Part shown: positions 50,809 to 61,849 of the stretch, in pieces
Layout: every line of letters begins with the position of its first letter
Position numbering within the stretch: position 1 is the first letter of the stretch
Assembly (NCBI RefSeq): GCF_014779595.1
Contig: NZ_JACXZT010000002.1
Span: 248,001 to 312,000 of the forward strand
Direction: 5' to 3'
DNA from: Halomonas sp. ML-15
GTDB lineage: Bacteria; Pseudomonadota; Gammaproteobacteria; Pseudomonadales; Halomonadaceae
Length of the DNA stretch: 64,000 nt
Notes under the pieces: model-generated
Databases searched by the model: none
What the model was told of the DNA's origin: nothing
What the model saw: the letters and a program-made list of their open reading frames with translations, nothing else
Position numbers and translations under genes: made by a program

Positions 50809-52313
50809 GGTCGTGCTCCTGGTGTGGCGCCAAGTGCCGCGGGTGCCATGCTCTCGGTCCTGGCCAGCTGGTCGGCGGTGGCCTCGGCGTAGCGGCTGAC
50901 CGGGCCGGCGAAGATCACCAGCAGTGGCAGAGTGGCGAGCAGCCACAGCACCCCGGTGAGCTGCGCGGGGCGCACTCGCTGGCTCCCGGGTTTGCCCTTG
51001 TGGCTGGCCCAGAACAGTACCGAGCCGGCCCGCGACAGGGCGATCAGCGCCGCCAGGGTCGCCAGCAGCAGTAGCGGCCACAGCCACGCCTGCTGGCCGG
51101 TATCGGCGGCCTGCAACAGCCATAGCTTGGCGAGTGCGCCGGATAGCGGTGGCAGGCCGACCGCGCCGATGGCGGCGACCAGAAACAGGCCGCCGAGCAG
51201 GCGTCGCTGATTGAGGCGCCGGCCGCATACCAGACGGGTGCCGGCCTGGCCGCGCTGACGGTCGATCAGTTCGGCGATCAGGAAGAGCGCCGCAGTGACC
51301 AGCGTCGAGTGCAGCAGATAGTAGAGCAGCGCAGCGTCTCCGGCACGCTGCCCCATGCCCAGACCGACCAGCAGCGCACCCACCGAGATCAGTACCAGAT
51401 AGGCCACTAGCATGCGCAGGTCGCGAGCACCGAGGGCACCGATCATCGCCAGCGCCAGGGTCGCCAGGCCGGCGCTCCATAGCCAGGTCTGGATAGGGAC
51501 GCTGGCGCCGGTGCCGGCGAACACCAGTGACTCGACGCGCAGCAGCGCATAGACGCCGACCTTGGTCATGATGGTGAACAGTGCAGCCACCGGGGCGGGG
51601 GCCGCGGCGTAGGTGCTCGGCAGCCAGAAATAGAGCGGCAGCGCGGCGGCCTTGAGGCTGAACACCACCACCAGCAGCAGCGCGCCGGTGGTGGCCAGCG
51701 CTGCCTGGTCACCGTCCAGCGCGGCCAGGCGCTGCCCCATGTCGACCATATTGAGGGTGCCGGTGGCGCCGTAGAGCACGCCAAGGGCGATCAGGAACAG
51801 CGCCGAGCCGATCAGGTTGAGCACCACGTAGTGCAGCCCGGCGGCCACCCGCGCCTTGCCGCCACCGTGCATTAGCAGGGCATAGGAGGCCAGCAGCAGG
51901 ATTTCGAAGAACACGAACAGATTGAACAGATCGCCGGTCAGGAAGGCGCCGTTGAGCCCCATCAGCTGCAGCTGAAAGAGGCCGTGGAAATGGCTGCCCT
52001 GGGCGTCTTCACCGGCGCAGGCGAAGGTCACGCAGCCCAGCGCCAGGATGGCGGTGAGCAGCACCATCAGCGCCGCCAGGCGATCGAGGGTCAGGGTGAT
52101 GCCGTAGGGCGCCTGCCAGTTGCCTAGCGCATAGTGGCGGATCTCGTCGCTGCCGGCCTGATACAGCAGTAGCGCGGCGAGCCCGCACAGCAGCAGGGTG
52201 GCGGTGAGGCTGACCAGGCGCTGGCGCTGCTCGTCGAGACCCAGGCCGAGCAGCACCAGCGCCGCCAGCATCGGCAGCAGGATCGGCAGTATCGGTAGAT
52301 GCTGGGTGATCAT
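50805..52313 (-). CDS. phaD: Mrp-type cation/H+ antiporter subunit D (locus 1)
   Basis: 502 residues, about 14 membrane segments, homologous to antiporter-like subunits of complex I (NuoL/M/N). GLFQLQLMGLNGAFLTGDLFNLFVFFEILLLASYALL carries the conserved membrane Glu, and SLKAAALPLYFWLPSTYAAAPAPVAALF holds the conserved Lys region. Overlaps C and E by 4 bases each. Confidence 0.96.
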   Translation of the reverse strand: MITQHLPILPILLPMLAALVLLGLGLDEQRQRLVSLTATLLLCGLAALLLYQAGSDEIRHYALGNWQAPYGITLTLDRLAALMVLLTAILALGCVTFACAGEDAQGSHFHGLFQLQLMGLNGAFLTGDLFNLFVFFEILLLASYALLMHGGGKARVAAGLHYVVLNLIGSALFLIALGVLYGATGTLNMVDMGQRLAALDGDQAALATTGALLLVVVFSLKAAALPLYFWLPSTYAAAPAPVAALFTIMTKVGVYALLRVESLVFAGTGASVPIQTWLWSAGLATLALAMIGALGARDLRMLVAYLVLISVGALLVGLGMGQRAGDAALLYYLLHSTLVTAALFLIAELIDRQRGQAGTRLVCGRRLNQRRLLGGLFLVAAIGAVGLPPLSGALAKLWLLQAADTGQQAWLWPLLLLATLAALIALSRAGSVLFWASHKGKPGSQRVRPAQLTGVLWLLATLPLLVIFAGPVSRYAEATADQLARTESMAPAALGATPGARP

Positions 52314-52651
52314 CGCGGTGGCTCCTCATCGCCCTGCCGGCCGTCGACGTGGTCGTTGCCGAGTTCACTGCGCGCGCGAATGGCGAGGATAACCACGAAG
52401 GCGGTCATGGCGAAGCCGATGACGATGGCGGTCAGCACCAGCGCCTGGGGCAACGGGTCGCTGGGTGACAGCGACGCCCCGATTACCGGTGCGGCGTGGG
52501 TGTTGAGGCCGCCCATCGAGAACAGGAACAGGTTGACCGCGTAGGAGAGCAGCGTCAGCCCGACGATCACCGGAAAGGTGCGGCCGCGCAGCATCAAAAA
52601 CAGCCCGCAGGCGGTCAGGGTGCCGACCACGCCGGCGAATAGCGCTTCCAT
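52310..52651 (-). CDS. phaC: Mrp-type cation/H+ antiporter subunit C (locus 1)
   Basis: 113 residues, three membrane segments, NuoK-like. IVGLTLLSYAVNLFLFSMG and [21 protein letters not shown] match MnhC/PhaC. The charged C-terminal tail is in the cytosol. The ATG overlaps the stop of the AB gene (ATGA). Confidence 0.95.
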   Translation of the reverse strand: MEALFAGVVGTLTACGLFLMLRGRTFPVIVGLTLLSYAVNLFLFSMGGLNTHAAPVIGASLSPSDPLPQALVLTAIVIGFAMTAFVVILAIRARSELGNDHVDGRQGDEEPPR

Positions 52652-55443
52652 CAGCTCTCCTCCTCGATACTGGGGCGATGCACGGTGGTCACCCGGCCGA
52701 GGTTGACCAGAATCATCAGCGTGGCGCCGACCACCGCCAGGTAGACGCCGAGGTCGAACAGCAGCACCGAGGCGAGCTCGATCTCGCCGATCAGCGGCAG
52801 CGTGACGTGTCCGAACGCCGAGGTCAGGAAGGGGTAGCCGAACAGCCAGCTGCCGAGCCCGGTGGCGGTGGCCAGGGCCAGCCCGGAGATGGCCACCAGC
52901 GAGTAGTTCAGCGGCAGTCGCTGGCGGGTCCAGTCGTAGCCCCGCGCCAGGTACTGCAGCAGCAGCGCCACCGCGGTGATCAGGCCGGCGATAAAGCTGC
53001 CGCCCGGCTGGTTGTGGCCGCGCAGGAAGATATACGCTGCCACCAGCAGCGCCAGCGGCAGCAGGATCTGGGCGATCACCGCCAGAATCAGCGGATGTCG
53101 ATGACGCGACCAGCGAATGCCCTCGACGTTGCCGGACGGCATGAACAGTTTCATGCGGTTGAGCAGCTTGTAGGTGGCCAGGCCGGCCAGGGTCAGCACG
53201 GTGATCTCGCCGAAGGTGTCGAAGCCACGGAAGTCGACCAGGATCACATTGACCACGTTGCTGCCACCGCCGCCGGGCACGCTCTCACGAAGAAAGAAGT
53301 CGGCGATGCTCTGGGTCTCGCGGGTCAGTAACGCGTAGTTGAGGCTGGCCACCACCAGCCCGCATAGCCCGGCCACCAGCAGGTCGCGCAGGATGCGTCG
53401 GGTCGAGACCCAGGGCGGTGGGCGCTGGGGCAGAAAGAACAGCGCCAGCATCAGCAGGATCATCGACACCACCTCCACCGACAGCTGGGTCATGGCCAGG
53501 TCGGGGGCCGAAAAGCGCACGAAGGTCAGTGCTACCGAGAGCCCGACTACCGAGAGCATCAGCAGCGATACCAGCCGCCAGCGGTGGCTGAGGGCGCTAC
53601 CCACGGCGCCGAACACCATCAGCGCCGCGCCCAGCACCAGCATGCCGTCCAGCGGCTGCACGCCGCGCTCGCCGGTGAGCCGCTCGAGCTGGGCCAGGCC
53701 GAACCCGGCCATGGTCACGGCGGTCAGCAGCAGCAGTGCCAGGTAGCGCTGCAGCGAGCCGTTCTCGAGCTTGAGGGTCAGCCACAGGCTGGCCTTGGTC
53801 AGGCGCACGATCCCGGCCTCGAACAGCCGCCGCGCATCGCGTTGGGAGAAGAGTGCCACCAGCTTGGCCAACTGCCGATGGCGGGTCACTGCAAGCAGCC
53901 CACCGAATACCGCGACCAGGCTGATCGCGAGCGGCAGGTTGGGGCCATGCCACAGCGCCAGCGTGAGCTCAGGTGTGGCGCTGCCCTGTACGGCCTGGCT
54001 TGCCAGCGTGACCAGCGGCGCGGCCAGGGTCATCGGCAGCAGGCCGATCAGCAGGCACAGGGCGGCCAGCAGCAGCCCTGGTACCAGCATGCCGCCGGAT
54101 GGATCGTGGGGCAGCGGCGCATCGCCCTTGGGGCGGCCGAAGAACACCCCGTATACCAGCCGCAGTGAATAGCCCACCGAGAGCAGCGCGGCCAGCCCTA
54201 CCAGCAGCGTCACCGCCAGGCCCAGGCCACCGAACAGGCGGCTGTCGAGGGTCGCGGCGAGCAGCAGCTCCTTGGAGAGGAAACCGTTGAAAGGGGGCAG
54301 CCCGGCCATGGCGGCGCCGGCCATGATGGTCAGAGTGGCGGTCAGCGGCATGGCCCGCGCCAGGCCGCCGAGGCGGCGCAGGTCGCGGGTGCCGGCCTGG
54401 TGGTCGATGATCCCGGCGCTCATGAACAGCGCCGCCTTGAACAGCGCGTGGTTGAGGATATGTAGCAGCGCGGCGGCGATCGCCAGCGGGCTGCCCAGCC
54501 CCAGCAGCAGGGTGATCAGGCCCAGGTGGCTGATGGTCGAGAAGGCCAGGATGCCCTTGAGGTCGCGCTCGAACAGTGCAAACCAGGCGCCGTAGAGCAG
54601 CGTGGCGAGACCGATCAGTGAGAGCGATAGCGCCCACAGCGAGGTATCGCCGAGTGCCGGGGTCAGGCGTGCCAGCAGGAAAACGCCGGCCTTGACCATG
54701 GTGGCCGAGTGCAGGAAGGCCGACACTGGGGTCGGCGCGGCCATGGCGTGGGGGAGCCAGAAGTGCAGCGGGAACTGCGCCGACTTGGCGAAGGCGCCGA
54801 GCAGCACCAGTGCCACGATCAGCGGGTAGCGGGACGAGGCGCGCAGCGTATCGCCAGCAGCCAGCACGTCAGCGAGTGCCAGACTACCCACTTCCTGGCC
54901 GATCAGCAGGAGTCCGGCCAGCAGCGCCACGCCGCCGGCGCTGGTTACCACCAGCGACATGCGTGCCCCGCGGCGGGCATCGCTGAGGTGCGACCAGAAA
55001 CCGATCAGCAGAAAGGAGGCGAGCCCGGTCAGCTCCCAGAACAGCCACAGCAGCAGCAGGTTGTCGGAGAGCACGATGCCGAGCATGGCGCCCATGAACA
55101 GCAGCAGATAGGCGAAGAAGCGTGCGTCGGCCTCATCATGGCGGAGATAGTAGCCGGCATAGGTGATGATCAGGCTGCCCAGCCCGAGGATCAGCAGGGC
55201 GAACAGCAGGCTCAGGCCGTCCAGGCGCAGCGCCATGTCGAGGCCCAGGGCAGGCATCCAGCCCACTTGCCAGCGCAGCAGGTCACCGGCCAGCAGGCTG
55301 GGCAGCAGCGAGCCGAGCAGTAGCAGTGCCAGCAGGGGCGGCAGCAGGGCAGCCAGGGTCAAGGCGCGACGGCCGTGGCGGGCAGCGGCCAGCGGTAGCA
55401 GGCTACCGGCCACGGGGACAAGAAGAATCCACAGCAGTGACAT
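52651..55443 (-). CDS. phaAB: Mrp-type antiporter subunits A and B, fused (locus 1)
   Basis: 930 residues: a NuoL-like MrpA part (about 1-760) and a C-terminal MrpB domain (about 780-930). The A part has [21 protein letters not shown] with the conserved Glu, and [43 protein letters not shown]. The B domain has [23 protein letters not shown] and [23 protein letters not shown]. Fused A-B is the PhaAB/group 2 arrangement. First gene of locus 1; faces locus 2 head to head across 327 bases. Confidence 0.96.
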   Translation of the reverse strand: MSLLWILLVPVAGSLLPLAAARHGRRALTLAALLPPLLALLLLGSLLPSLLAGDLLRWQVGWMPALGLDMALRLDGLSLLFALLILGLGSLIITYAGYYLRHDEADARFFAYLLLFMGAMLGIVLSDNLLLLWLFWELTGLASFLLIGFWSHLSDARRGARMSLVVTSAGGVALLAGLLLIGQEVGSLALADVLAAGDTLRASSRYPLIVALVLLGAFAKSAQFPLHFWLPHAMAAPTPVSAFLHSATMVKAGVFLLARLTPALGDTSLWALSLSLIGLATLLYGAWFALFERDLKGILAFSTISHLGLITLLLGLGSPLAIAAALLHILNHALFKAALFMSAGIIDHQAGTRDLRRLGGLARAMPLTATLTIMAGAAMAGLPPFNGFLSKELLLAATLDSRLFGGLGLAVTLLVGLAALLSVGYSLRLVYGVFFGRPKGDAPLPHDPSGGMLVPGLLLAALCLLIGLLPMTLAAPLVTLASQAVQGSATPELTLALWHGPNLPLAISLVAVFGGLLAVTRHRQLAKLVALFSQRDARRLFEAGIVRLTKASLWLTLKLENGSLQRYLALLLLTAVTMAGFGLAQLERLTGERGVQPLDGMLVLGAALMVFGAVGSALSHRWRLVSLLMLSVVGLSVALTFVRFSAPDLAMTQLSVEVVSMILLMLALFFLPQRPPPWVSTRRILRDLLVAGLCGLVVASLNYALLTRETQSIADFFLRESVPGGGGSNVVNVILVDFRGFDTFGEITVLTLAGLATYKLLNRMKLFMPSGNVEGIRWSRHRHPLILAVIAQILLPLALLVAAYIFLRGHNQPGGSFIAGLITAVALLLQYLARGYDWTRQRLPLNYSLVAISGLALATATGLGSWLFGYPFLTSAFGHVTLPLIGEIELASVLLFDLGVYLAVVGATLMILVNLGRVTTVHRPSIEEES

Positions 55444-55770
55444 CGAAGATCGGTCCCGTCGCAGCGGGGCACGCCCTGGGCGTTGCCATTGGGGTTATTG
55501 TCGTGGCGTGGCGACACTGAGGTGTCAGTGCGTCAGGCGATAAAACACCAGCAAAAACAGGCGGTAAGCGCGGAAAGTGACGAAGTGTTCCGGCGCGACG
55601 GGCCGCTATTTCTTGCCAACTATCACATTGATTCTATAGGCTTTACCTCCACCATTGTAGGCTTGCATGTCGCCCCGCGGTTAATCATTAGGCGTAGGAA
55701 ATTTATAACATTGCGCCATCCACCGCCCTGCGTGCGCGGGTGACGACGACGACAAGGAGAGACCCGCGTT
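55444..55770. promoter_or_regulatory. 327-base divergent control region between the two Mrp loci
   Basis: No supported coding frame. Towards locus 2 there is TTAATC (55681-55686), a 17-base spacer and TATAAC (55704-55709), with AAGGAG before the ATG at 55771. The middle is AT-rich compared with the flanks. Near locus 1 an imperfect palindrome CACTGA-GGTG-TCAGTG lies at about 55516-55531; no clear promoter was found in that direction. Confidence 0.5.
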
Positions 55771-58113
55771 ATGCAACTTGCCGTGCTTTCAGGCTTCGTG
55801 CTGGCCGCTTTCGCCCCGCTGCTGCAGCGCTGGTGTGCCGCACGAACCAGCCTGGTATTGGCGCTCTATCCCGCGGCGCTGGCGCTGTGGCTACTGACTC
55901 AACTGCCCGCGGTGATGGGCGGCGAGGTCCTGGTCTTCAGCCTGGAGTGGGTGCCGGCGCTGGGCATGAGCCTGACCTTCGTGCTCGACGGCCTGTCGAT
56001 GCTGTTTGCGCTGCTGATTACGGTGATCGGTACCTTCGTGCTGATCTACGCCGGCGGCTACCTCAAGGGTCATCCCGACCTGGTACGTTTCCATGTGGTA
56101 ATCGTCGCCTTCATGGTGTCGATGCTGGGGCTAGTGCTGGCCGACGGTCTGATGACGCTGTTCGTGTTCTGGGAGCTGACCAGCATCACCTCCTACCTGC
56201 TGATCGGCTTCAACCACACCGATCTCGAGGCCCGCAAGTCGGCGCGCCAGGGCTTGTTCGTCACGGTTGGCGGCGGCTTGGCGCTGATGGCGGGGCTAGT
56301 GATGCTGGCCATCGCCGGCGACAGCTGGTCGCTGCAGGAGCTGCTCGCCGGTGGCGATGTGCTGCGCGACCATGCGCTCTATCTGCCGATGCTGCTGTGC
56401 CTGCTGGGCGGCGCCTTTACCAAGTCGGCGCAGTTCCCGTTCCATTTCTGGCTGCCCAACGCCATGGCCGCGCCGACCCCGGTGTCGGCCTATCTGCACT
56501 CGGCGACCATGGTCAAGGCCGGTATCTACCTGCTGGCGCGCCTGCACCCTGGGCTTGGCGGCACTGAGGCGTGGATCGGCATCCTCTCGGTGGTGGGGGC
56601 GCTGACCATGTTCACCGGCGCCTTCCTGGCGCTGCGCCATACCAATATCAAGAAGCTGCTGGCTTACTCGACGATCATGGCGCTGGGTACCCTGACCATG
56701 CTGCTCGGCATCGGCACCGAGGGTGCGCTGATCGCCTTCGTGACCTTCCTGCTGGCCCACTCGCTGTACAAGGGGGCGCTGTTCATGGTCGCCGGTATTC
56801 TCGACCATGAGACCGGTACCAAGGATGTCACCGCCATGGGCGGGCTGCGCCGACTGATGCCGGTGACCGCGCTGGTGGCGTGTATCGCCGCGCTGTCCCT
56901 GGCCGGGGTGCCACCGCTGTTCGGCTTTATTGGCAAGGAGCTGATGTTCGAGTCGGTGCTCGAGGCCGGCAGTTTCCGCGCGATCATCTTCCTGCTCAGC
57001 TTCACCGCCGCGATCTTCACCATCGCCGTGGCGGCCATCGTGGTGCTGCGGCCGTTCTTCGGCGAGCGCCGCGAAACCCCCAAGGCGGCCCATGAGGCGC
57101 CCAGCGCCATGCTGGCGGGGCCTGTGGGGCTGGCCATCCTGACACTGGCCTTCGGTCTGGTCCCGGTGCTGGCCGGGACCGGTTTGCTCACGGCGGCGGC
57201 CTCGGCGGTGGCCGGTGAACCGGTGACGGTGTCGCTGTCGCTGTGGCACGGCATCAACCTGCCGCTGATCATGTCTCTGGTCAGTTTGACGCTGGGCTAC
57301 CTGCTGTTCCGCCACTGGGATCGGGTGCGCGGCAACCTGTCCCGGCTCGACCCGCTGTTCGCCCGCGGCCCGGAGGCCGGCTACGAGAGCTTGATGGATG
57401 GCATCGTGCGGTTCTCCGAGTGGCAGACCCGGGTGCTGCAGAACGGCTATATGCGCAACTACATCATGGTCATGGTGGTGGTGCTGATCGCGCTGGTGGG
57501 CAATTCGCTGCTGCTGCGCCATGCCCCTGAGTTTGCGATCAGCTTCGACGTGCAGTTCCACGAGGCGGTGGTGGCTGGACTGATGGTGGCGGGAGCGCTG
57601 TTCGCCTGTATCTCGCGCTCGCGGCTCGCCGCGGTGGCCTCGGTGGGCATCATGGGCTTCTGTATCGCGCTGATCTTCATCCTGTTCAGTGCCCCCGACC
57701 TGGGCATCACCCAACTGCTGGTCGAGACGCTGACCGTGATCCTGCTGATTCTGGTGCTGTTCCGCCTGCCACGCTTCGCCAGCCTGTCGACGCCTCTGGA
57801 GCGCGTTCGCGACCTGGTGGTGGCAGGCTCGATGGGTGTGCTGATCATGCTACTAATCCTCACCGTGGTGGCCAGCAACCAGTTCGTGCCGGTGTCTGGC
57901 TACATGATCGAGAACAGCGTGCCGCTGGCCCATGGCCGCAATATCGTCAACGTGATCCTGGTCGACTACCGCGCGCTGGATACGCTGGGCGAGATCTTCG
58001 TGCTGGCGCTGGCGGCTATCGGTGTGATCGCAATGCTCAAGCTACGCGCCCCCAAGCCGGAGGCCAAGAGCGCCGGCAAGGGCCAGGCAGCCAAGGAGTC
58101 CAACGATGGTTAA
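55771..58113 (+). CDS. mrpA: Mrp-type cation/H+ antiporter subunit A (locus 2)
   Basis: 780 residues. The NuoL-like core has [21 protein letters not shown] with the conserved Glu, [41 protein letters not shown] and [21 protein letters not shown]. The C-terminal part (about 560-770: [22 protein letters not shown]) is the NuoJ/MBH-like extension. Unlike locus 1 there is no fused B domain. It overlaps the B gene by 8 bases. The whole complex exchanges Na+ (or K+) for H+. Confidence 0.96.
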   Translation: MQLAVLSGFVLAAFAPLLQRWCAARTSLVLALYPAALALWLLTQLPAVMGGEVLVFSLEWVPALGMSLTFVLDGLSMLFALLITVIGTFVLIYAGGYLKGHPDLVRFHVVIVAFMVSMLGLVLADGLMTLFVFWELTSITSYLLIGFNHTDLEARKSARQGLFVTVGGGLALMAGLVMLAIAGDSWSLQELLAGGDVLRDHALYLPMLLCLLGGAFTKSAQFPFHFWLPNAMAAPTPVSAYLHSATMVKAGIYLLARLHPGLGGTEAWIGILSVVGALTMFTGAFLALRHTNIKKLLAYSTIMALGTLTMLLGIGTEGALIAFVTFLLAHSLYKGALFMVAGILDHETGTKDVTAMGGLRRLMPVTALVACIAALSLAGVPPLFGFIGKELMFESVLEAGSFRAIIFLLSFTAAIFTIAVAAIVVLRPFFGERRETPKAAHEAPSAMLAGPVGLAILTLAFGLVPVLAGTGLLTAAASAVAGEPVTVSLSLWHGINLPLIMSLVSLTLGYLLFRHWDRVRGNLSRLDPLFARGPEAGYESLMDGIVRFSEWQTRVLQNGYMRNYIMVMVVVLIALVGNSLLLRHAPEFAISFDVQFHEAVVAGLMVAGALFACISRSRLAAVASVGIMGFCIALIFILFSAPDLGITQLLVETLTVILLILVLFRLPRFASLSTPLERVRDLVVAGSMGVLIMLLILTVVASNQFVPVSGYMIENSVPLAHGRNIVNVILVDYRALDTLGEIFVLALAAIGVIAMLKLRAPKPEAKSAGKGQAAKESNDG

Positions 58114-58537
58114 GTCGGGTACCATCATTCTGAATACCGCCGCAAGCCTGCTGATGCCGCTGCAGCTGCTGTTCTCGGTGTTTCTGCTGCTGCGCGGCCA
58201 CGATGAGCCGGGCGGTGGCTTTATCGCCGGCCTGGTGGCGGCAGGCGCGTTCATTCTCTACTTGTTTGCGTTCGGGGTGAGCGCCACCAAGGAAGTGCTG
58301 CGCATGGTCGACCCCCGCGATCTGATCGGTATGGGACTGCTGCTGGGCACGTTATCGATTCTGCCGGCCTGGTTCGTTGGCGAGCCGTTCTTTACCGCCC
58401 AGTGGTGGGAAATTCCTGGTATCGACTTCAAGGCCTCCACGCCGCTGATCTTCGATATCGGCGTCTACCTGGCGGTACTCGGTACCCTGCTGGCAGTGAT
58501 CATGACGCTGATGGAGGTGGACAAGGATGAGCCCTGA
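58106..58537 (+). CDS. mrpB: Mrp-type cation/H+ antiporter subunit B (locus 2)
   Basis: 143 residues, four membrane segments. [32 protein letters not shown] and [28 protein letters not shown] match MnhB. Separate gene here, in contrast to the fused domain of locus 1. Followed by a 48-base gap to C. Confidence 0.95.
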   Translation: MVKSGTIILNTAASLLMPLQLLFSVFLLLRGHDEPGGGFIAGLVAAGAFILYLFAFGVSATKEVLRMVDPRDLIGMGLLLGTLSILPAWFVGEPFFTAQWWEIPGIDFKASTPLIFDIGVYLAVLGTLLAVIMTLMEVDKDEP

Positions 58538-58585
58538 CCACGCGACCCATGCTGTGATGCTTACGCCCATGATTCAGGAGGTGCC

Positions 58586-58933
58586 ATGGAACCGCTGATG
58601 GCGCTCGCCATAGGCCTGCTCTACGCCACCGCGATCTATATGATGTTGCGGCGCTCCATCGTCAAGCTGGTGATCGGCTTGATGCTGCTCTCCAACGCCG
58701 CCAATCTGCTGATCTTTACCTCGGCGGGGATGATGCGCGGTGCACCGCCGCTGATCCCGGAAGGCGCCCTGGCACCGGCCGGTCAGGTCGCCGACCCCTT
58801 GCCCCAGGCGCTGGTGCTGACGGCGATCGTGATCGCCTTCGGCGTGCTGGCCTTCGCCGTGGTACTGATTCGCCGCGCCTATGAAATCGTCAAGGCCGAT
58901 GATCTGGACAAGATGAAGGATACCGACACGTGA
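58586..58933 (+). CDS. mrpC: Mrp-type cation/H+ antiporter subunit C (locus 2)
   Basis: 115 residues, NuoK-like. [24 protein letters not shown] and [33 protein letters not shown] match MnhC. CAGGAGG precedes the ATG. Overlaps D by 4 bases (GTGA). Confidence 0.95.
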   Translation: MEPLMALAIGLLYATAIYMMLRRSIVKLVIGLMLLSNAANLLIFTSAGMMRGAPPLIPEGALAPAGQVADPLPQALVLTAIVIAFGVLAFAVVLIRRAYEIVKADDLDKMKDTDT

Positions 58934-60492
58934 GGCCTGAAGTCGCACTTCCCGTTATCATTCCGCTGCTGTCCGGCGCGATATCGCTGCTGTTCTGGCG
59001 CTCGCGGCCCATGCAACGCTTTATCGCCGTGGCGGGCACCCTGGCGCTGCTGGTGGTGGGCCTATGGCTGATCACCAGCGTCTCCAATGAGGGCTATGTG
59101 GTCATCCACATGGGCAGCTGGCAAGCCCCCTACGGCATCAGTCTGGTGGCCGACATGCTCAGCGCGATCATGATCCTGCTGACCGGCATCATCGGCCTGG
59201 GGCTGGCGATCTATTCGCTCGCCTCGACCGGTCCCAACCATGAGAAGTTCGGCTTCTACCCGCTGATGCATCTGCTGCTGGCGGGGGTTGCCGGGGCGTT
59301 TCTCACTGGCGATATCTTCAACCTCTACGTGTGGTTCGAGGTGATGCTGGTGGCGTCGTTTGCGCTGCTGATTCTGGGCGGCGAGAAGGCGCAGATGGAG
59401 GGTGCGATCAAGTACGTGACCCTCAATCTGCTGGCCTCGGTGATCTTCCTTACCGCCATTGGTCTGCTCTACGGCATGGTCGGCACCCTCAATATGGCCG
59501 ATATCGGGCAGCGCCTGGCCGAGGCCGAGAACCAGGGCATGGTCGAGGTGCTGGCGATCATGTTCATGATCGCCTTCGGCATCAAGGCCGCCGCCTTTCC
59601 GCTATTCTTCTGGCTGCCGGCCTCCTACCACACCCCGCCGGTGGCGGTGTCGGCGCTGTTTGCCGGGCTGCTGACCAAAGTTGGGGTCTACTCGCTGTTC
59701 CGGGTCTTCACCCTGATGTTCGATCAGACCATGCCCTATGTGCAGGATATCCTGCTGTGGGGGGCGGCCTTCACCATGGTCACCGGCGTACTGGGGGCGG
59801 CGGCGCAGTACGAGTTCCGGCGTATCCTGTCGTTCCATATCGTCAGTCAGATCGGCTATATGATACTGGGGTTGGCGCTTTTCACGCCGCTGGCGCTGGC
59901 GGGGGGGATCTTCGCGGTGATGCACAACATCATCGTCAAGACCAACCTGTTCCTGATCAGCGGCATTACCCATCGGCTGCAGGGTACCTACCAGCTCAAG
60001 AAGATGGGCGGGCTGTTCAAGGAGCGGCCGTGGCTGTCGGTGGCGTTCTTCCTGTCGGCCTTTTCGCTGGCCGGGGTGCCGCCGCTGTCGGGCTTCTTCG
60101 CCAAGTTCGTGATCGTGCGCGCCGGCATCGAGGCCGAGGCCTATGTGGTGACCGCGGTGGCGCTGGCGGTGGGTCTGATGACCCTCTATTCGATGGTCAA
60201 GATCTGGAACGAAGTGTTCTGGAAGAAGCTGCCGGAGGATAATCTGGTACCGGAAAATACCACGCCCAGCGGCGACGAGGGGCGTCTGGTCAAGAGCTCG
60301 CTGGGGCTGATGTACTTGCCGGTGGCGATCCTGGCGCTGTTCGCGCTGCTGATCGGTGTCTTCGCTCAGCCGCTGATGGAGATGATGCTGATGGCCGGTG
60401 AGCAGTTGATGGACCCTCAAGGCTATATGGATGCTGTGCTGGGGGAGGATCGGACAGTGCTGCTGCGTGAAGCCCTGGAGGTGAGCCCATGA
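58930..60492 (+). CDS. mrpD: Mrp-type cation/H+ antiporter subunit D (locus 2)
   Basis: 520 residues from GTG 58930, about 14 membrane segments. [38 protein letters not shown] carries the conserved Glu; [43 protein letters not shown] holds the Lys residues; [18 protein letters not shown] follows. Overlaps C and E by 4 bases each. Confidence 0.96.
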   Translation: MRPEVALPVIIPLLSGAISLLFWRSRPMQRFIAVAGTLALLVVGLWLITSVSNEGYVVIHMGSWQAPYGISLVADMLSAIMILLTGIIGLGLAIYSLASTGPNHEKFGFYPLMHLLLAGVAGAFLTGDIFNLYVWFEVMLVASFALLILGGEKAQMEGAIKYVTLNLLASVIFLTAIGLLYGMVGTLNMADIGQRLAEAENQGMVEVLAIMFMIAFGIKAAAFPLFFWLPASYHTPPVAVSALFAGLLTKVGVYSLFRVFTLMFDQTMPYVQDILLWGAAFTMVTGVLGAAAQYEFRRILSFHIVSQIGYMILGLALFTPLALAGGIFAVMHNIIVKTNLFLISGITHRLQGTYQLKKMGGLFKERPWLSVAFFLSAFSLAGVPPLSGFFAKFVIVRAGIEAEAYVVTAVALAVGLMTLYSMVKIWNEVFWKKLPEDNLVPENTTPSGDEGRLVKSSLGLMYLPVAILALFALLIGVFAQPLMEMMLMAGEQLMDPQGYMDAVLGEDRTVLLREALEVSP

Positions 60493-60962
60493 CCGGTGCG
60501 ATCTGGAACCTGCTGCTGGCGTTGGCCTGGGTCGTCCTGGGCGGCGAGTTCACCGGCATCAATCTGTTGGTGGGCCTGGTCTTCGGCTATGTCACCCTGG
60601 TATTGATCGAGCCACAGGTCGATGCGCTCAAGGGTTATCCCGGACGGATCCCCAGGATCATCATGTTTATCGGCTTCTTCATCAAGGAGCTGATACTCGC
60701 CAATATGCGCGTGGCCTTCGATATTCTCACCCCGCCTTGGCACATGCAGCCGGGGGTGATCGCCATGCCGCTGAAGGCCGAGACCGAGCTCGAGATCACC
60801 ATGGTGGCCAACCTGATTTCGCTGACGCCCGGCACCTTGAGCCTGGATGTCTCGGATGACAAGCGGGTGCTTTATATTCACGCGATGTTCCTCGATAACG
60901 AGGAGGAGCTACGCCAAAGCCTGCAAGAGATGGAGAGTCGTGCATTGGCGCTGTTCCGCTGA
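60489..60962 (+). CDS. mrpE: Mrp-type cation/H+ antiporter subunit E (locus 2)
   Basis: 157 residues. FFIKELILANMRVAFDILTPP and ITMVANLISLTPGTLSLDVSDDKRVLYIHAM match MnhE. ATG overlaps the D stop (ATGA). Followed by a 27-base gap to F. Confidence 0.95.
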   Translation: MTGAIWNLLLALAWVVLGGEFTGINLLVGLVFGYVTLVLIEPQVDALKGYPGRIPRIIMFIGFFIKELILANMRVAFDILTPPWHMQPGVIAMPLKAETELEITMVANLISLTPGTLSLDVSDDKRVLYIHAMFLDNEEELRQSLQEMESRALALFR

Positions 60963-60989
60963 TCGTTCGACGCCCTGTGAGGAGTGACC

Positions 60990-61259
60990 TTGGATACCGT
61001 GATCCTGATAAGCCAGGTGCTGATGGGCCTGGCGATGATTCTTGCCTTCGTGCGCCTGGTGCGTGGCCCCAGCCTGCCCGACCGGGTGGTGGCGCTGGAG
61101 CTCTTCGCCAGCATCATCGTTGGTCTGGTCGGCGTGCATGCCATCAGCTCCGATCTGTCGAGCTTTCTCGACGCGGCGATCGTGATCGCGCTGATGGCGT
61201 TCCTGTCGGCCATCGGTTTCGCTCGATTCCTGGAACGTGGAGGGCCTCGCGATGATTGA
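60990..61259 (+). CDS. mrpF: Mrp-type cation/H+ antiporter subunit F (locus 2)
   Basis: 89 residues, three membrane segments; LVRGPSLPDRVVALELFASIIVGLVGV is the MnhF signature. TTG 60990 is preferred as start because GAGGAG ends five bases before it; an in-frame GTG at 60984 overlaps that Shine-Dalgarno sequence. Overlaps G by 8 bases. Confidence 0.93.
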   Translation: MDTVILISQVLMGLAMILAFVRLVRGPSLPDRVVALELFASIIVGLVGVHAISSDLSSFLDAAIVIALMAFLSAIGFARFLERGGPRDD

Positions 61260-61656
61260 AGTGATCAAGGGGACGCTGATCATCGTCGGCGCACTATTCA
61301 TGCTGCTGGCGTCGCTCGGCATCCTGCGTCTGCCGGATCTGCTCACGCGCATGCATGCCACTACCAAGGCTGCCGCCCTGGGCGTGATTCTGGTGATGCT
61401 GGCGGTGGCCATGCACTTCGCCGAAGTCGGCGTGGTGGCGCGTGCCTTTGCCATCATCACCTTCATCCTGATGACCGCCCCGGTAGCCGCCCATGTGATT
61501 GGCCGCGCCGGCTACTTCGTCGGCTCCAAGCTGTGGAGCGGCACGGTCAAAGACGAGCTCAAGCCCAACTATGACCCGCTGACTCACGAGCTCAAGAGCG
61601 GCCTGGAGACCGAAGCCAACGCGGCCCGCCAGCCCAAGGACACCGACGTGCCCTGA
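61252..61656 (+). CDS. mrpG: Mrp-type cation/H+ antiporter subunit G (locus 2)
   Basis: 134 residues from ATG 61252, three membrane segments. LASLGILRLPDLLTRMHATTKAAALGVILVMLAVAM matches MnhG. The polar C-terminal tail (about 40 residues) differs from the basic tail of its locus 1 counterpart. Last gene of locus 2, followed by a terminator. Confidence 0.94.
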   Translation: MIEVIKGTLIIVGALFMLLASLGILRLPDLLTRMHATTKAAALGVILVMLAVAMHFAEVGVVARAFAIITFILMTAPVAAHVIGRAGYFVGSKLWSGTVKDELKPNYDPLTHELKSGLETEANAARQPKDTDVP

Positions 61657-61681
61657 CGGCACCTAGGGTACGCGTTGACAG

Positions 61682-61708
61682 CAGGGCCACCCCACTGGGG
61701 TGGCCCTG
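61682..61708 (+). terminator. Terminator after Mrp locus 2
   Basis: A 12-bp perfect stem CAGGGCCACCCC with GGGGTGGCCCTG around ACT, 26 bases after the mrpG stop; the tail TTGCGTTGG is only weakly T-rich. Confidence 0.8.
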
Positions 61709-61747
61709 TTGCGTTGGTGGGCAGGGCGCGATACGGCTGTCTTTTTA

Positions 61748-61783
61748 TGTACATGGCGTGTAGATTAATATCACTATTGTATA
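61748..61783. promoter_or_regulatory. Repeated TGTAnA motifs upstream of the cryptochrome operon
   Basis: TGTACA (61748-61753) and TGTAGA (61759-61764) are direct repeats spaced 11 bases apart; a third, TGTATA, is at 61778-61783. AATATC and GATATT (61767-61772 and 61784-61789) form an inverted pair. The region is strikingly AT-rich. 11-base direct repeats are the layout known for CarH/LitR light-dependent MerR-type regulators. Similar hexamers occur in the palindrome before the other photolyase gene. Function inferred. Confidence 0.45.
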
Positions 61784-61849
61784 GATATTGAGCCCCGCCT
61801 CGTCTGGCGGCCAGACTTGAAGCACCCGAGGGTGCAAGCGAGCCTCTGC

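Noticed and set aside
56296-57714. 472-codon antisense frame in mrpA
   Set aside because: Gln/His/Arg-rich complement of membrane-protein codons; not supported.
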